NCBI GenBank assembly: GCA_015039465.1
Contig: MU130477.1
Coordinates: 667,833-731,832, forward strand
DNA from: Phlegmacium glaucopus
Taxonomy: Eukaryota > Basidiomycota > Agaricomycetes > Agaricales > Cortinariaceae
DNA: 64,000 nt
Reading direction: 5' to 3'
Shown: piece after piece, positions 34,882-45,734 of the stretch
Numbering within the stretch: the stretch's first letter is position 1
Layout of the letters: every line of letters begins with the position of its first letter
The notes under the pieces: model-generated
Told to the model about the DNA's origin: nothing
The model's database searches: none
What the model saw: only the letters and a program-made list of their open reading frames with translations
Made by a program: the position numbers and the translations under genes

Positions 34882-35774
34882 TGATAGGACCCATATAGCC
34901 TCTAGGTTCGTAAACTGGTTATTTTTGTGATTTAACAACTTCGCAGTATATGCAGATGCCTCGTGGGTACCAACTTCATTCGCACTCTCACTCGCGGTTC
35001 TCGCACATCCTTTGCACCTCGCATAACATGATATAGTACTCACATAACCTTTGCATATCACTTCTATGACCTTCACAACTATCCAAGGCATCCCCATTCC
35101 TCTTCGCACTTCATACTTCAACATATCTTCAGTTCTCTCAGTCAATATTGGACTTAACCATTCGATCCCTTCGCAACCATACCTTCGCACAGCCACTCTC
35201 TAATCTCGCGGTCTTTCACGGTTCGCACATGTGTTCCTTACCTCTCCATGCATCCTTTGCATTGGTTTTATTATGGTCCGTGTTGTCTTGCATTTACTTT
35301 CTTTCATCTTCCCATATATATATATTTATCATTCTTTCAAAACAGGAGGTCATTCAACTGACCTCCTTACTCATCATCTTTATTTTTACTTTGTCTCCTA
35401 TTCCTTCATTACCAAACTACTGGGTCAATGTGACTTTGCTTTAGCTCAATTTTACATTACTGTTTCGCATATCCGCACCTGGTTAGTTTACAACTCTTGT
35501 ATTAAGTATCTGTAGCAAGTAGGAGGCACGGTGAACAGGAGACAGCCAGAGTTTTGATCCCATAAACTTTGCAGCAATGTTCTAAGTCAATAGTCTCATC
35601 CTTTAAGCTACTTCATGTACCGCGTTATCACTCGCAAACCTCACTATCTTCGCGGTCTACTCTTCTTGCGTATTTCAATACCGCGAACTTCTCTTTAATT
35701 CTATTGAGGAAATCTACATTAACCCCTCCAAACTATGTTACTACTTGCAGTCTGATCCCACCACAGGTACATCA
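34882..35774 (-). repeat. Solo LTR, inverted relative of 4706-5586
   Basis: About 893 bp; on the minus strand it starts TGATGTACCTG and ends CCTATCA, like the copy in the KDZ gene, with many substitutions. The flanks CCGA and CTGA differ at one of four positions and may be an old target duplication. No coding region. Confidence 0.7.
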
Positions 35775-36295
35775 CTGACAGCTCCAACAACACCCACACA
35801 CCTCCAACGACACCCACACGCATCAAAAAATGCGTACATGTGTGCAATGGCACCTACGTGTGTACAAACATGTCCAACGATACCCCCCACACCTCCAATA
35901 ACACCCACACTCCAATGACACCTATACATTTCAATGACACCTGTACATTGGCCCCTACACATATACAAACATGTCCAACAACACCCCCCTCACGTACAAC
36001 AACACCCACAAACCTCCAACAACACCCACACATGTAAAACAACAACGACACATAGGACAATGTGTACGAGGCAACAAACGACAACAGACGATGTGTACAA
36101 CACAACAAACAACGTGTATGACATGACGAACAATGTGAATGACACAACGAACAATGTGTATGACAAGATGAATGATGTGTATGACAAGACAAACATTGGC
36201 TGCTATTCCCCACCCCCCTTTTAGACTACGACAATGACAATGCTCCCAATGAGTTTTTTTTTAAGTTTATTCTTAATACATTACAGCTGCAACAC

Positions 36296-36516
36296 CCTCC
36301 CACTGGGGGTTTAACTTCCTTAGACCTCTCATTAGAGGTATTTTATTTATTTTAATAGGCTATTAGTATTAATGCAACATTAAATAAATAATATATATAT
36401 TACCACAAAAAAAAATCCTAATAAAAATAAGTAAAATATTAACTTGCTAAGGAGACCAAGACAGACTGGAATAATTGACCAGATCAGATCTGGTGGGGGA
36501 CAGAAAAGTACTGACA
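36296..36516. repeat. Dispersed AT-rich element fragment, copy 2
   Basis: Starts CTCCCACTGGGGGTTTAA and ends TCTGGTGGGGGACAGAAAAG; same edges as 8,893-9,050 around a different AT-rich filling. Lies inside the 2.9-kb element, next to its right subterminal array. Confidence 0.45.
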
Positions 36517-36715
36517 TAGTCCATCAGACTCTGCTGGACTCCATCAGACACCACATAGTCCATCAGACTCTGCTGGACTCCACTGGACTCCAACAGACAC
36601 CACATAGTCCATCAGACTCTGCTGGACTCCAGTATGTGACAGGGTGTCACACTGAACAGTCCAGGACTTGAGTTTGGTGGAGTCCGGTGGAGTATGTGGG
36701 GGACTGTAAAGTACA

Positions 36716-37205
36716 GGGTAAACGAGCCACTTCTCATGCCACCAAGCAAGAGCATCTGTGACATGCTTGGGGTCTGTGCTGAGATAACAATCCAATTCAT
36801 CATGGAGGTCAGACTTTGGAGAGGCAGAGAGCGCTGGCAATTTGTCAAAGATATTTTCAGTAGAGGATGACAAGCACTTAAGGAAATATCAGCCAGAAGT
36901 ATCAATGTGAGTTGAAATGTGCACTGCAATTTGATGGGTCCCAGTGTCCGAGGTATCAATGTCAATATCCATAAATGTGTATGTTTGATCAAATGTGACA
37001 CAAACAATATCTCACACAGTCTCAATCCACATTTCCTCCCATCTGGCCTTCTCAAAATAGTGTAGTTTATGTTGAGGGTGTAGAACTACAGGAATAGACT
37101 TGAAAACTGAAATTAAATAGATGACAATTTGACTTACCCATGGCAATCCTATAAACCTCAGAGTGGTCAGTTTTGTTGTAATAATGGTTAAGTGTTTGCT
37201 TTCTG
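36716..37205 (-). pseudogene. hAT transposase, central exons (part 2 of the split gene)
   Basis: Minus-strand pieces: KTDHSEVYRIAMG near 37,140-37,190, an intron, HYFEKARWEEMWIET near 37,030-37,075 followed by a stop, then SDLHDELDCYLSTDP and TDALAWWHEKWLVYP ending at 36,716. The last motif continues in frame into VYPCLHCMALDY at 33,796 once the inserted element is removed. The 5' part of the gene is cut at about 37,205 by a second, related insertion whose end motif (ttttacagtcccccacat) begins there. Confidence 0.8.
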
Positions 37206-37700
37206 GTGTATTTTACAGTCCCCCACATTGTCCAGCCGGACTCCAGCAGACTTGACCAGACTCTGGTTGTTAGGGCAACCTACATATAAGAGGAGACAGG
37301 GACTCTGGGGAGAGTAGACAGTCTGTGAAGACTAGGTAACAATAGCAAGAAGCTAGTAAAGTAGGGGGTTCTAGTTAATAATGAGATCAGGACAGTATTA
37401 CTAACTACTACTTGAAATAAGGTTGTAGCCAAACAGTAGCAAATAAGTATGTAAGCAAGTCAAAATAAGGATAAAGTATAAACAGTGAATATGGTATATA
37501 CCTCAGGGTTATCCCGTGACACTGGTGGACTCCAGTGAAATTCCACTGGAGTCCAGTCAGAGTCCAGTAAAAGTCTGGTCAGAGTCTGGTAAAATTCTGG
37601 TGGATGTAGAAAAATGACTGGACTGTATGTCCGGTCAGAGTCTGCTGGACTTCCGCTGGAATTTTATCAGATTTTGACTGGACTTAATGTAAATTTTAAG
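37206..37700. mobile_element. Second related element, left end with a nested solo LTR
   Basis: Starts with TTTTACAGTCCCCCACATTG, the same terminal block as the 2.9-kb element, followed by 'gactccagcagacttgac' repeats that resume at 37,522-37,690 after a nested LTR. The far end could not be found, so the element's length is unknown. It interrupts the hAT pseudogene. Confidence 0.55.
37268..37521. repeat. Solo LTR, 254 bp, target duplication CTGGT
   Basis: Starts TGTTAGGGCAACC and ends CCCGTGACA, flanked by perfect 5-bp repeats CTGGT (37,263-37,267 and 37,522-37,526). Its short length and TG...CA ends suit a copia-type LTR. The first 12 bases equal those of the 9,383-10,054 LTR, but the rest looks different. 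Confidence 0.85.
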
Positions 37701-37989
37701 CAAGTTATATTGTTATTCTCTTATATGTACACCATCTATATTCAATTTATTTACTTTTTTTTTTTATTTACTCAATTCCAAGTCAATCCTTAGTAACTCA
37801 CTGGGTATTTATAGCTCTTTTAACACATTGATTAGAATTAAAATTACAATGAATTAATTATCCCCCTTGTGAGGGGGATTTCACTAAGACATTAAAATAA
37901 AGTTTTTCAGATGCCTTTCCTCCTCAAATACAATCGCCTTTCTAGTTCTAGGCCGATCACCTGCGATGGTGATTATCTTTTGATGATGC
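37701..37989. other. AT-rich spacer
   Basis: No gene. Contains a C5/G5 palindrome (tcccccttgtgagggggatt) at about 37,860-37,880, one of several in the window. Confidence 0.4.
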
Positions 37990-38690
37990 CAGGACAAACG
38001 ACACGAATAGCACTCAGCCATATCTGTGAGCATCATTTTAACCTCCAAACATCATTTTAACCTCATATCTATCTATTGTTACTCTTCCATATCCAAACAT
38101 CTTTGCTCACAAGGCTGGACAAACAACATGAATAGCACTCTGCCATATCTGTGAGCATCATTTTAACCTCATAACATCTATTGCTGATGTTCCAGCAGTT
38201 ACTCTTCCATATCCAAACATCTTTGCTCACAAGGCTGGACAAACAACATGAATAGCACTCTGCCATATCTGTGAGCATCATTTTAACCTCATAACATCTA
38301 TTGCTGATGTTCCAGCAGTTACTCTTCCATATCCAAACATCTTTGCTCACAAGGCTGGACAAACAACATGAATAGCACTCGGCCATATCTGTGAGCATCA
38401 TTTTAACCTCATAACATCTATTGCTGATGTTCCAGCAGTTACTCTTCCATATCCAAACATCTTTGCTCACAAGGCTGGACAAACAACATGAATAGCACTC
38501 GGCCATATCTGTGAGCGTTGTTTTAACCTCTGAACATCATTTTAACCTCATCTATCTATTGTTACTCTTCCATATCCAAAGATCTTTGCTCACAAGGCTG
38601 GACAAACGACATGAATAGCATCTCTGTGAGCATCATTCTAACTTCTAATAGCTATTGCTGATATTCTAGCAGTCACTCTTCCACATTCTT
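37990..38690. repeat. 120-bp tandem repeat array
   Basis: Period exactly 120 bp: the sequence from 38,116 repeats nearly unchanged at 38,236, 38,356 and 38,476, with shorter diverged units on both sides. Each unit holds 'tgccatatctgtgagcatca' and 'atccaaacatctttgctcac'. The period is a multiple of three, which opens a 145-codon minus-strand frame of 40-residue repeats; I take that as a by-product. The array ends ~100 bp before the hAT transposase and may be its subterminal region. Confidence 0.85.
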
Positions 38691-38787
38691 CACATGCGTA
38701 TCCAACCATGTCAAGTAAATCATATATAACTTATTGCCACTCAGGCAAATCCTCACAAGTCCCCCCTTGTCTTCAAACAGAAGAGAT

Positions 38788-41638
38788 ATGCCACCTCATC
38801 GCACCAAAGTTGTTGAAGCAGGAGAAGCTTTCAACTTTGACGATGTTTCCACCTCTTCTGAGGAAGAAGCCGTTCCCAAGAAGGCTTGTGCTCCTCACCG
38901 AGCTGCTGCCTCTGCGCCGGGGCCTGAAACAGAAACAGAAACCACAGCCGTTAATCCTGTTATCAAACCAGCCGCGAGAAGCAACAGGGCTCTGGATGTG
39001 GACCTGATCTTCCAGCGGGGCAGGCCCAACCCTTCTATATGTAAATACTGCAGGTAAGTCATTCAATCTTCACTAGTGTTGAGTCTTCACCCTTATTCTC
39101 AGGGACAAACATACTACCAACCCCGATACCTTTCTGGCTACTATCAAGTGGCAATACGAGCCTTCGACCGCGACCAGTGGCCTACGCAACCATATCAAGA
39201 AGTGCCACGTAGATCTATACAAGCAACTCTGCAAGGAGCACAAGATCGACCCGCATGAGAGTATCATTGGGAAAAGTGCCCCTGTGGGACCGACCACTCT
39301 GCCTACTCGTGAACCTTTTACTAGCAAGATGTTGCTCCAATATATTCAAAACTTTATTGTCTCAGATGATCAGGCAAGATTCAAAAGTTCTTCTATGTTC
39401 ATCAATTGCTCACAATGATTGTTTCAGTCCCTAAATGTCATTGAATGTCCAGAGTTTCGGCAACTCCTGCTGCTTTTACAAGAGGATCTCCGTGACCAAG
39501 ATATCCCCAGTCATGATATGCTCAGGAGATCAATCATGGAGGCCTGGTATTTTTATTACCAATCTCTCAAAGAGGACCTCGAGGTATTGCAATGTTTACT
39601 TTGAATATTGCGTAGCTGTGTCTGATATTTTATGTAGTCTGCCCTGGGGAGGATCACTTACACTGCCAATATCTGGAGCTCTGCGAGCCTCCAATCTTTT
39701 TTGGCCATTACTGCCCACTGGGCTTACCGTGACGACGATGGCACCATCAAGATCAAATCACCTTATCGCTTTTCAGTGCATTTGGGGTCGTCACACCGGC
39801 GAAAGGCTTGCCAAGGTTTGTCTTGAATTGCTCAATAGAGCAGGCACCACTGCAAACATAAGACCGCACTCATATCATTCTAGTATACTGAACTGACATA
39901 GAATCTCAGTCAGGTCACTGGATGCTTGACAACCTCATGACCAATGATACAATGCTGGAATGCCTTCAAAAAAAAATGTAGGAGCATGAAATTACATCCT
40001 TTAATGCAAAGGAACACAGAATTATGTGTTTTCCCCACATCATCAACATCGCCGTCCAACAAATACTATCTAAGATGACCTCTGTCAAAGCTCCTGAAGG
40101 CAAAGGTGATGACTACGATTTGAATGTAAGCAACGGGGACAATGATAGAGAACATGGGACCAGACAAACATTTGAAGATGCCTGTGCTCAGGATCCTATC
40201 GATCGCCTATGCAACACTGTGGTTGCAATCCGGGCCTCTGGGCAGCATAGGGATGCTTTCATGGCATGGGTCAAGACCGGCAATGAAAACAGCTGGTTCA
40301 TGAACAAAGGTCAAGCTGTCCAAATTGCTCCAAAGCAGCTGTTGCAGGACATTCACACTCGATGGGATAGCACATACCAAATAATCAGACGCTGTATTGA
40401 GATGCACTTAGTATGTATTCACACTCTTTGAAATCATTACCTATCGCAATAATGTTTTTAATTGTCAGGCTATCAATTCTTTTATCAAATGTCCAGTAGG
40501 TGATCTAGAGCACCTAGCATTGACAAAGATGGAGTGGGACGTTCTCCAAGAGTTCACCTACATCCTTAGTGTAAGTTCCTCACATCACTCAAACACAATA
40601 CTTACATCTTTATAGTTCCCCCATGCCGTCCAACAGGTTTTGTCTGGAGAAAAAACTCCATTACTGGCAGGCATCATTCCTGTATTCGAAGTTTTTATCA
40701 CTGGCTGGGAGAAGTTGAGCACGAAATGGAAGCACCTTGCATGCTTCATTCAACCAGGCCTAGACCGTGCATACAAATACTACTCGAGGACCGACAATAT
40801 GAATGCCTATGTTGTAGGCATGTGTATGTTCATCAATTAGTTTTCTAGGGTTGTCATGCGCTGACAGATTTTAAAGTTATCAACCCTTCCATACAAATGA
40901 CATGGATCATGAACAATTGGGAATGTAATTGGCGCGATGAAGCTGTGGTGAAAATTCAAAATCTCGTCAGTACTTCCAACTCATGAATTATGCCTATTAC
41001 ATATACCTATTTTTTAGATGGAAGAGTACCGTGAGCAGGACAAACCTACCACTATGTCAGCTACACAATCACAAACATCTGCTGTCACCTTGGACAGCTG
41101 GCAGCAATTTGTCGCCAGCTATGAAGCCGAGTTAGCAGATGGCAAAGCGACCTTTAATCGTAATCCAACCCTACAAAGTGTAGAGGAAGAATATTCAACA
41201 TATGTAATGGGTGCTTTGTCTGCTGGATTGACTTCTGACACTCTGGGATTTTGGAGGGTGAGTATTTGCTATGGAATCCATATCCATTGACTTACACAAT
41301 TGTAACAGACACATGAAACAACATTCCCAACCATTTTTTGCATCACTATGGATTACCTTCCTATTCAGTCGTCTGCAGTCCCATGTGAATGTGTTTTCTC
41401 TTCAAGTGCAGAGACTGACACAAAGAAGAGGAACCACATCAAGCCTGAGTTGATGGAAGCTCTACAGGTCCTCAAATTTGCATTGAAAAAGGAACAACTT
41501 GATTTCACAGACCATTTACACCTTCCGGAATGCATGCTAACTTCTCCAGACGCCAAACCCACCAACGAGCTGTTGAAGATGCTCAAAATGAATCTGGAGG
41601 CCCTCACCGCTTATTTGAACTCCATTGACCTGGATTAG
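38788..41638 (+). CDS. hAT transposase with BED zinc finger, nearly intact
   Basis: Cut-and-paste transposase of the hAT superfamily. ATG at 38,788 (MPPHRTKVVEAGEAFNFDD). The BED zinc finger spans the first intron (39,054-39,102): CKYC on one side, TATSGLRNHIKKCH on the other. Further exons: TTLPTREPFTSKMLLQ, ECPEFRQLLLLLQEDL, then after introns ITYTANIWSS and the HRIMCFPHIINIAVQ block, QDIHTRWDSTYQIIRRCIEM, GIIPVFEVF, IQPGLDRAYKYY, and the C-terminal dimerisation domain YLPIQSSAVPCECVFSSSAE with KRNHIKPELMEALQVL. The end is at 41,638 (SIDLD, TAG). About eight short introns. One in-frame TAG at 39,978 just after a run of A is the only clear lesion I found, so the copy is recent or nearly functional. 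Terminal inverted repeats were not identified. Confidence 0.85.
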
Positions 41639-42027
41639 ATTCACTTCATCTATGCGATCGCATTACCAATTTTGATTTTGTCACTCATCTTGCCTATGCA
41701 AATATTCTCACTTCATCACCTCCTACATCTTCAAGTTTAACACTTTGTCATTGATTACTACATACTCGAATATGTCAAACAATGTACTATCACCATTGAA
41801 TCTACTATATCTCTTGTTGATAAGATACCTACCTTCATCGACGTCTAGACTGCTAGTTTGACAGTTGTGAGAGTCGACAAGGCATATGTATTTTTAGATA
41901 TTACCATGTGACACCGACTGATGATCATAATCTGGATGACATAAGCAATGTTCATTCGACTCTCTTTGTACCATACATTCACACACCTTGCCACTCTTTT
42001 GTTGTATTCTCCCTCTATCCACCATCT
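41639..42027. other. Spacer between hAT and kinase pseudogene
   Basis: No gene or repeat recognised; it presumably includes the right end of the hAT element and the kinase promoter. Confidence 0.4.
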
Positions 42028-43122
42028 ATGAGTCCAATGTTGATGAGTAAGATGCTTAACTGTATAATCAATGGGAGGTATAAAATCTGTCGACACATTA
42101 GCTCGGGATCTTATGGTATGTACATCTTGGGTCTTTTCTACTACCAGTGTCTGTTCTCATCATTTCTAGGGGACATGTTTATGGGATATGACACTACCTC
42201 TGGAGAAGATATTGCCATCAAGCTAGAGCTTCAATCATCCAGACATCAACATCTTGGAAATGAATACACCATCTACAAAGCAATCGGAAATCACATCAGT
42301 GTACCTCATGTCAAGTGGTTCGGCAAAGAGCATGGTTGGAGAGCACTCGTCCTTTCCTTACTTGGGCCATCTCTCGAAGACCTTTTTGTAGCATCGGGAT
42401 GCAATTTCAAGTTAAAAACTATTTTAGTTATCGCCAACCAACTGGTTTGTTTGATTCTCATATTCTATCCATTCCTATTGTACTTATTTTCTTGCCTTAC
42501 AAAAAATTAGCTTTCCCATCTGGAATTTATTCACTCCCGACACATTCTTCATTGCGATATCAAACCTGAAAATATTCTTGTTGGACACAGTTCCTCCAGT
42601 AATGTTGTCCATCTCATCGACTTTGGCCTGGCATGGCAGTTCCGAGATCCCTGTACTTTCATCCATATTCCTCTTTGAAAGAACCAGCCACTAGTCGGTA
42701 CCACTTGCTATGCCTCAAAGAATGCCCTGTTAGGCATTAGGCTCACATGAAGAGATGATCTCGAATCTCTTGCTTATGTTCTCATCTACTTAGTTCGTGG
42801 GTCACTTCCATGGCAGAATATTGAAGGAAATTCACCAGAGGTCCTAGATATGAAGATGTCAATTGCGCCGAGTGTTCTCTGTCAAGGATTGCCAGCTGAG
42901 TTTGAAGTCTTCCTAAACTATGCCTACTCACTTGATTTCAAACAAAAACCTGACTACCAATATCTTCGGGGCCTGTTTCACACCCTTTCCAACAAACTTG
43001 ATGACAATTTGTATCTGATTCCCCAAGAACCTTGCCCGAGAACTCAGAAGACTCCTGTGTTGAAGACTCTGAAGAAGAGAGTAATGAAATATCAAGAATA
43101 CCCACCAATGACGATGAAGTAA
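42028..43122 (+). pseudogene. Casein kinase 1-like protein kinase pseudogene
   Basis: Start at 42,028 (MSPMLMSKMLNCIINGRYKI). Kinase subdomains in order: glycine loop SSGSYG, an intron (about 42,117-42,170), IAIKLE (ATP-binding Lys), NEYTIYKAI, WRALVLSLLGPSLEDLF, an intron (about 42,444-42,508), the catalytic loop HCDIKPENIL, IDFGLA, and then GTTCYASKNA. Two in-frame TGA codons, at 42,676 and 42,748, break the region after the DFG motif; PWQNIEG and the C-lobe follow to 43,122. The order and the LGPSLEDLF motif are those of the CK1 family, which phosphorylates Ser/Thr. Catalytic residues are still present, so the loss is recent. It sits among transposons and may be a captured or retro-duplicated gene, although introns argue against retroposition. 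Confidence 0.8.
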
Positions 43123-43735
43123 GTGATTCTCTTCAGTGAATGAATGACATGGCTGACAGTGAAGATTTCAAGGTTACGCCCACAAAACAATCAGTTCACT
43201 TACCTGTCGTAGCTGCAAAATGAATCTTCCTACCGTGGTACTACTTATCAAAGCACCAAACAGCACAGATCTGACTTCTGGACTTTATTTTCTATGGGAG
43301 CTTACTACTTAGCAATGGTTATATACTTCGTATGGCTGTATTGAACACTTATTACTTGTTGTATGTATTTATTTATATACCCAACCTTTCGAGAATGAAC
43401 CATGGGTGAATGGTGAAAACAAGTCAACATATGGTGGCTAAAATATTCATAAATAAACATACCGTGACGTAGCATGCTTGTAGCATGTGCAACCACTTAA
43501 TTGCTCACATGAGCCATAGAGCATTTTTGTAGATAGTATCTCGCATCCGTCTTAGTACTGAGTAGCAGTTTACTTATGATAATATAGAAAATGTGTTGAA
43601 AAAAACTGGCTTGAAGCCGATGGCCAAGCCATGCCACCGTGCCTGGAATCATGAGCCAAAGCCAAGCCAAGCCTAACTACGGAAATATCCAGCTCAGCTG
43701 CAATCAAACCAAGCCAGCCGAGCCTGCGCAACACT
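43123..43735. other. Spacer without recognised features
   Basis: AT-rich, no gene. 43,610-43,720 contains repeated 'aagccaagcc' that looks like simple-sequence drift. Confidence 0.45.
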
Positions 43736-44230
43736 ACAGTGAGGGGGGGTTGCCATCATCATTCATTTGTTGTCATCATTTGTGTGCTGTTTGTGGTTGT
43801 TTGTGGGTTGTTTGTGAGTTGTTTGTGTGTTGTGGTTTGTTGACATTCAAAATAACCCCCCCTGGTGAGAGGGGGGGTGATGGTGGTGCCCTGATGGTAG
43901 TAATTAGTAAAGTTAAATTAAAAAAAAGAAAACAAACTAAAAACCCCCCTTGTGAGGGGGGTAGCCATCATTGTCGTCATCACTTGTCGTCATCATTGGT
44001 TGTCATTTGTTGTTGTTGCCGTTGTTTGTGTTTTTGTTGTTGTTGTTGTTGTTGTTGTCTGTTGTCTGTTGTCCTCTGTTGTTGTCCTCATCTGTCGTGG
44101 TGGTGGTTACAGTTGTTGTGTGACAGAGGTGACAGAAGTGACAGGTGTGAGATGATGCTGCTTGTTGTTGTGAGTCACATGTAGTCACATGACCAACTCA
44201 TGGTATAAATTGTTGTTTGTGTTGTTATAT
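43736..44230. repeat. Low-complexity TTG-rich stretch with C/G palindromes
   Basis: Runs of 'ttgttg' and 'tttgtg' with two palindromic C6-7/G6-8 blocks (about 43,854-43,876 and 43,944-43,962). Similar low-complexity DNA on the other strand occurs at 34,320-34,745 with the same palindromes. The cysteine-rich frames here are by-products. Confidence 0.6.
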
Positions 44231-44237
44231 AACACCA

Positions 44238-44935
44238 ACCAGAGAGCAGTGGACTAGTCTTTAAGTCGAAAGCCTCCCTGTTGTTTGTTTAGGGAAGGTA
44301 TAACCTTGCCTTGTAACACACAGAGGTAGGGGGTAAGAGTAGAGATGGAGGATGAGGATGAATCAGAGAGAGCCTTTGGTGAGACTATAGCAGTTGATAG
44401 GATGAGGATGAATGTCTTGAAAGGTGACTGAGGTAGAGGATGAGGTTGAGGATGCTCAAGGAAAGAGTCTTCAGTAAGACTATAGCAGATAGCAGTAGAC
44501 AATAGGTTGACAGTAAGGGACTGAAAAAGCAAACTTAGAGGAGGAATTCACTGGAATTCCACTGAGATGATGACTGTAAGAGACTAAGAGGTGAATTGGG
44601 AGGAACTGGGGAAAACTACCTATCCTGGTACAAAAGAGCAGTATTTATACCCAAAGGATGAGGCTATGTAGAACAATAAAAAAGGAAAGAAGTACGCGCT
44701 GTCAAAGGAAGAAGAATGAAGAGACAACAGCTGCGAGAAGAAAAGAACAATAAAAAAGAAGAAGAAACAATAAAAAAATCTGTAAAGTGTCAAAGTGCAA
44801 GAGAAAAGAGGAAAAGGCAGTGTGCATAGCCCAATAGCAAAAATATATCAACTCCATAGCCGTGTGGTCATGTCAAAAATGTGAAAGGTCCTGAGTCAAC
44901 ACTTGAAAGGTGCAGCCTTGTTCCCAAGAAAATCT
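44238..44935 (-). repeat. LTR-like dispersed repeat, copy 2
   Basis: Inverted relative of 61-698, including the TATA-like box (TATTTATA on the plus strand at 44,642-44,649). Similarity ends at 'ctctctggttg' on one side and 'attttcttgggaac' on the other. No coding region. Confidence 0.5.
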
Positions 44936-45370
44936 GCTGCTGATTCACCTGCAACTCCTGCTTAGTCATGATTTCCAGGGCATCCCTGGATATCTCAGAG
45001 CAACCCAGGAGGCCCAGGGAACAGGGCTGCACACTGTAACCATCATGGTGGGTGCCCTGGCCTGCTGATGGGTGACCTGACATGTACTGCTGGTGCTTGA
45101 TCTGACCTTTTTAGCAGCCGCTGCATTGATGGCCACCACCTGTCATCATCCTTCAGAAAACAGCAGTCAGTGAGTTGCAACAGTATGACAGCCAAAACCT
45201 AATTTTAGAGATTGATCATTGTGATAACCAACAATCAGATTATCAGCAGTTGAGATCAGCAGTAAGGATTTACTATCTAGATAATGTACTTGTCATTTCT
45301 TGACATGTTTAACTTTTATTTGTCTGCTGTGGCCATCGAGCGGATTGTCTCTGGTGGCTGCAACATCATT
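44936..45370. other. Spacer without recognised features
   Basis: No gene, repeat or signal identified between the LTR-like repeat and the hairpin. Confidence 0.4.
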
Positions 45371-45734
45371 CATCAGAAAAAAATAACCTTGGCCTGGCCA
45401 GCCCTGGCCAGCCCTGAACATCTTTGGCTAGGTTTAAAAATCTGAAAAAAATCTAACAAATCACAGAAATATTTATAGTACCCAATTCCAAAAAAAGTAA
45501 ACAATTACATAAGACAGATGCTGAGATATTCAAGATATTAAATTGTTTAAAATCTTGAATATCTCAGCATCTGTCTTATGTAATTGTTTACTTTTTTGGA
45601 ATTGGGTACTATAAATATTTCTGTGATTTGTTAGATTTCTTTCAGATTTTTAAACCTAGCCAAAGATGTTCAGGGCTGGCCAGGGCTGGCCAGGGCAGCC
45701 AGAGCCAGCCAGGCCAAGGTTATTTTTTTCTGAT
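45371..45734. repeat. Large hairpin (inverted repeat, ~170-bp arms)
   Basis: Left arm 45,371-45,539 and right arm 45,551-45,734 are reverse complements, separated by ~11 bp. The right arm has an extra ~18 bp (around 'gcagccagagccagccag') and a few substitutions, so the arms have diverged and this is not a raw palindromic-read artefact. The outer parts contain 'ggctggccaggg' repeats. In the duplicate at 21,337 only the last ~92 bp of the right arm are present. Confidence 0.85.

Larger units (their letters stand above)
33797..36715. mobile_element. 2.9-kb non-autonomous DNA transposon inside hAT gene
   Basis: Flanked by a perfect 8-bp target duplication GGGTAAAC (33,789-33,796 and 36,716-36,723). 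The ends are inverted and similar: both contain a CTCCCCCACATACTCC-type block. Next to the ends lie arrays of 'actccagtggactccagcag' (33,805-34,110 and 36,500-36,690). Removing the element with one duplication copy rejoins the hAT frame. No transposase inside; it holds (CAA)n-like low-complexity DNA at 34,320-34,730, a solo LTR at 34,882-35,774, more low-complexity DNA at 35,775-36,200 and a dispersed fragment at 36,296-36,516. An 8-bp duplication fits hAT or KDZ; the subterminal arrays favour neither clearly. Confidence 0.8.

Noticed and set aside
38069..38506. 145-codon minus-strand frame of 40-residue repeats, Cys/Trp-rich
   Set aside because: The frame is open only because the tandem period is 120 bp; no homologous motif, no promoter or exon context.
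43952..44155. Val/Cys-rich hydrophobic frame suggesting a small membrane protein
   Set aside because: Arises from (TTG)n low-complexity sequence.
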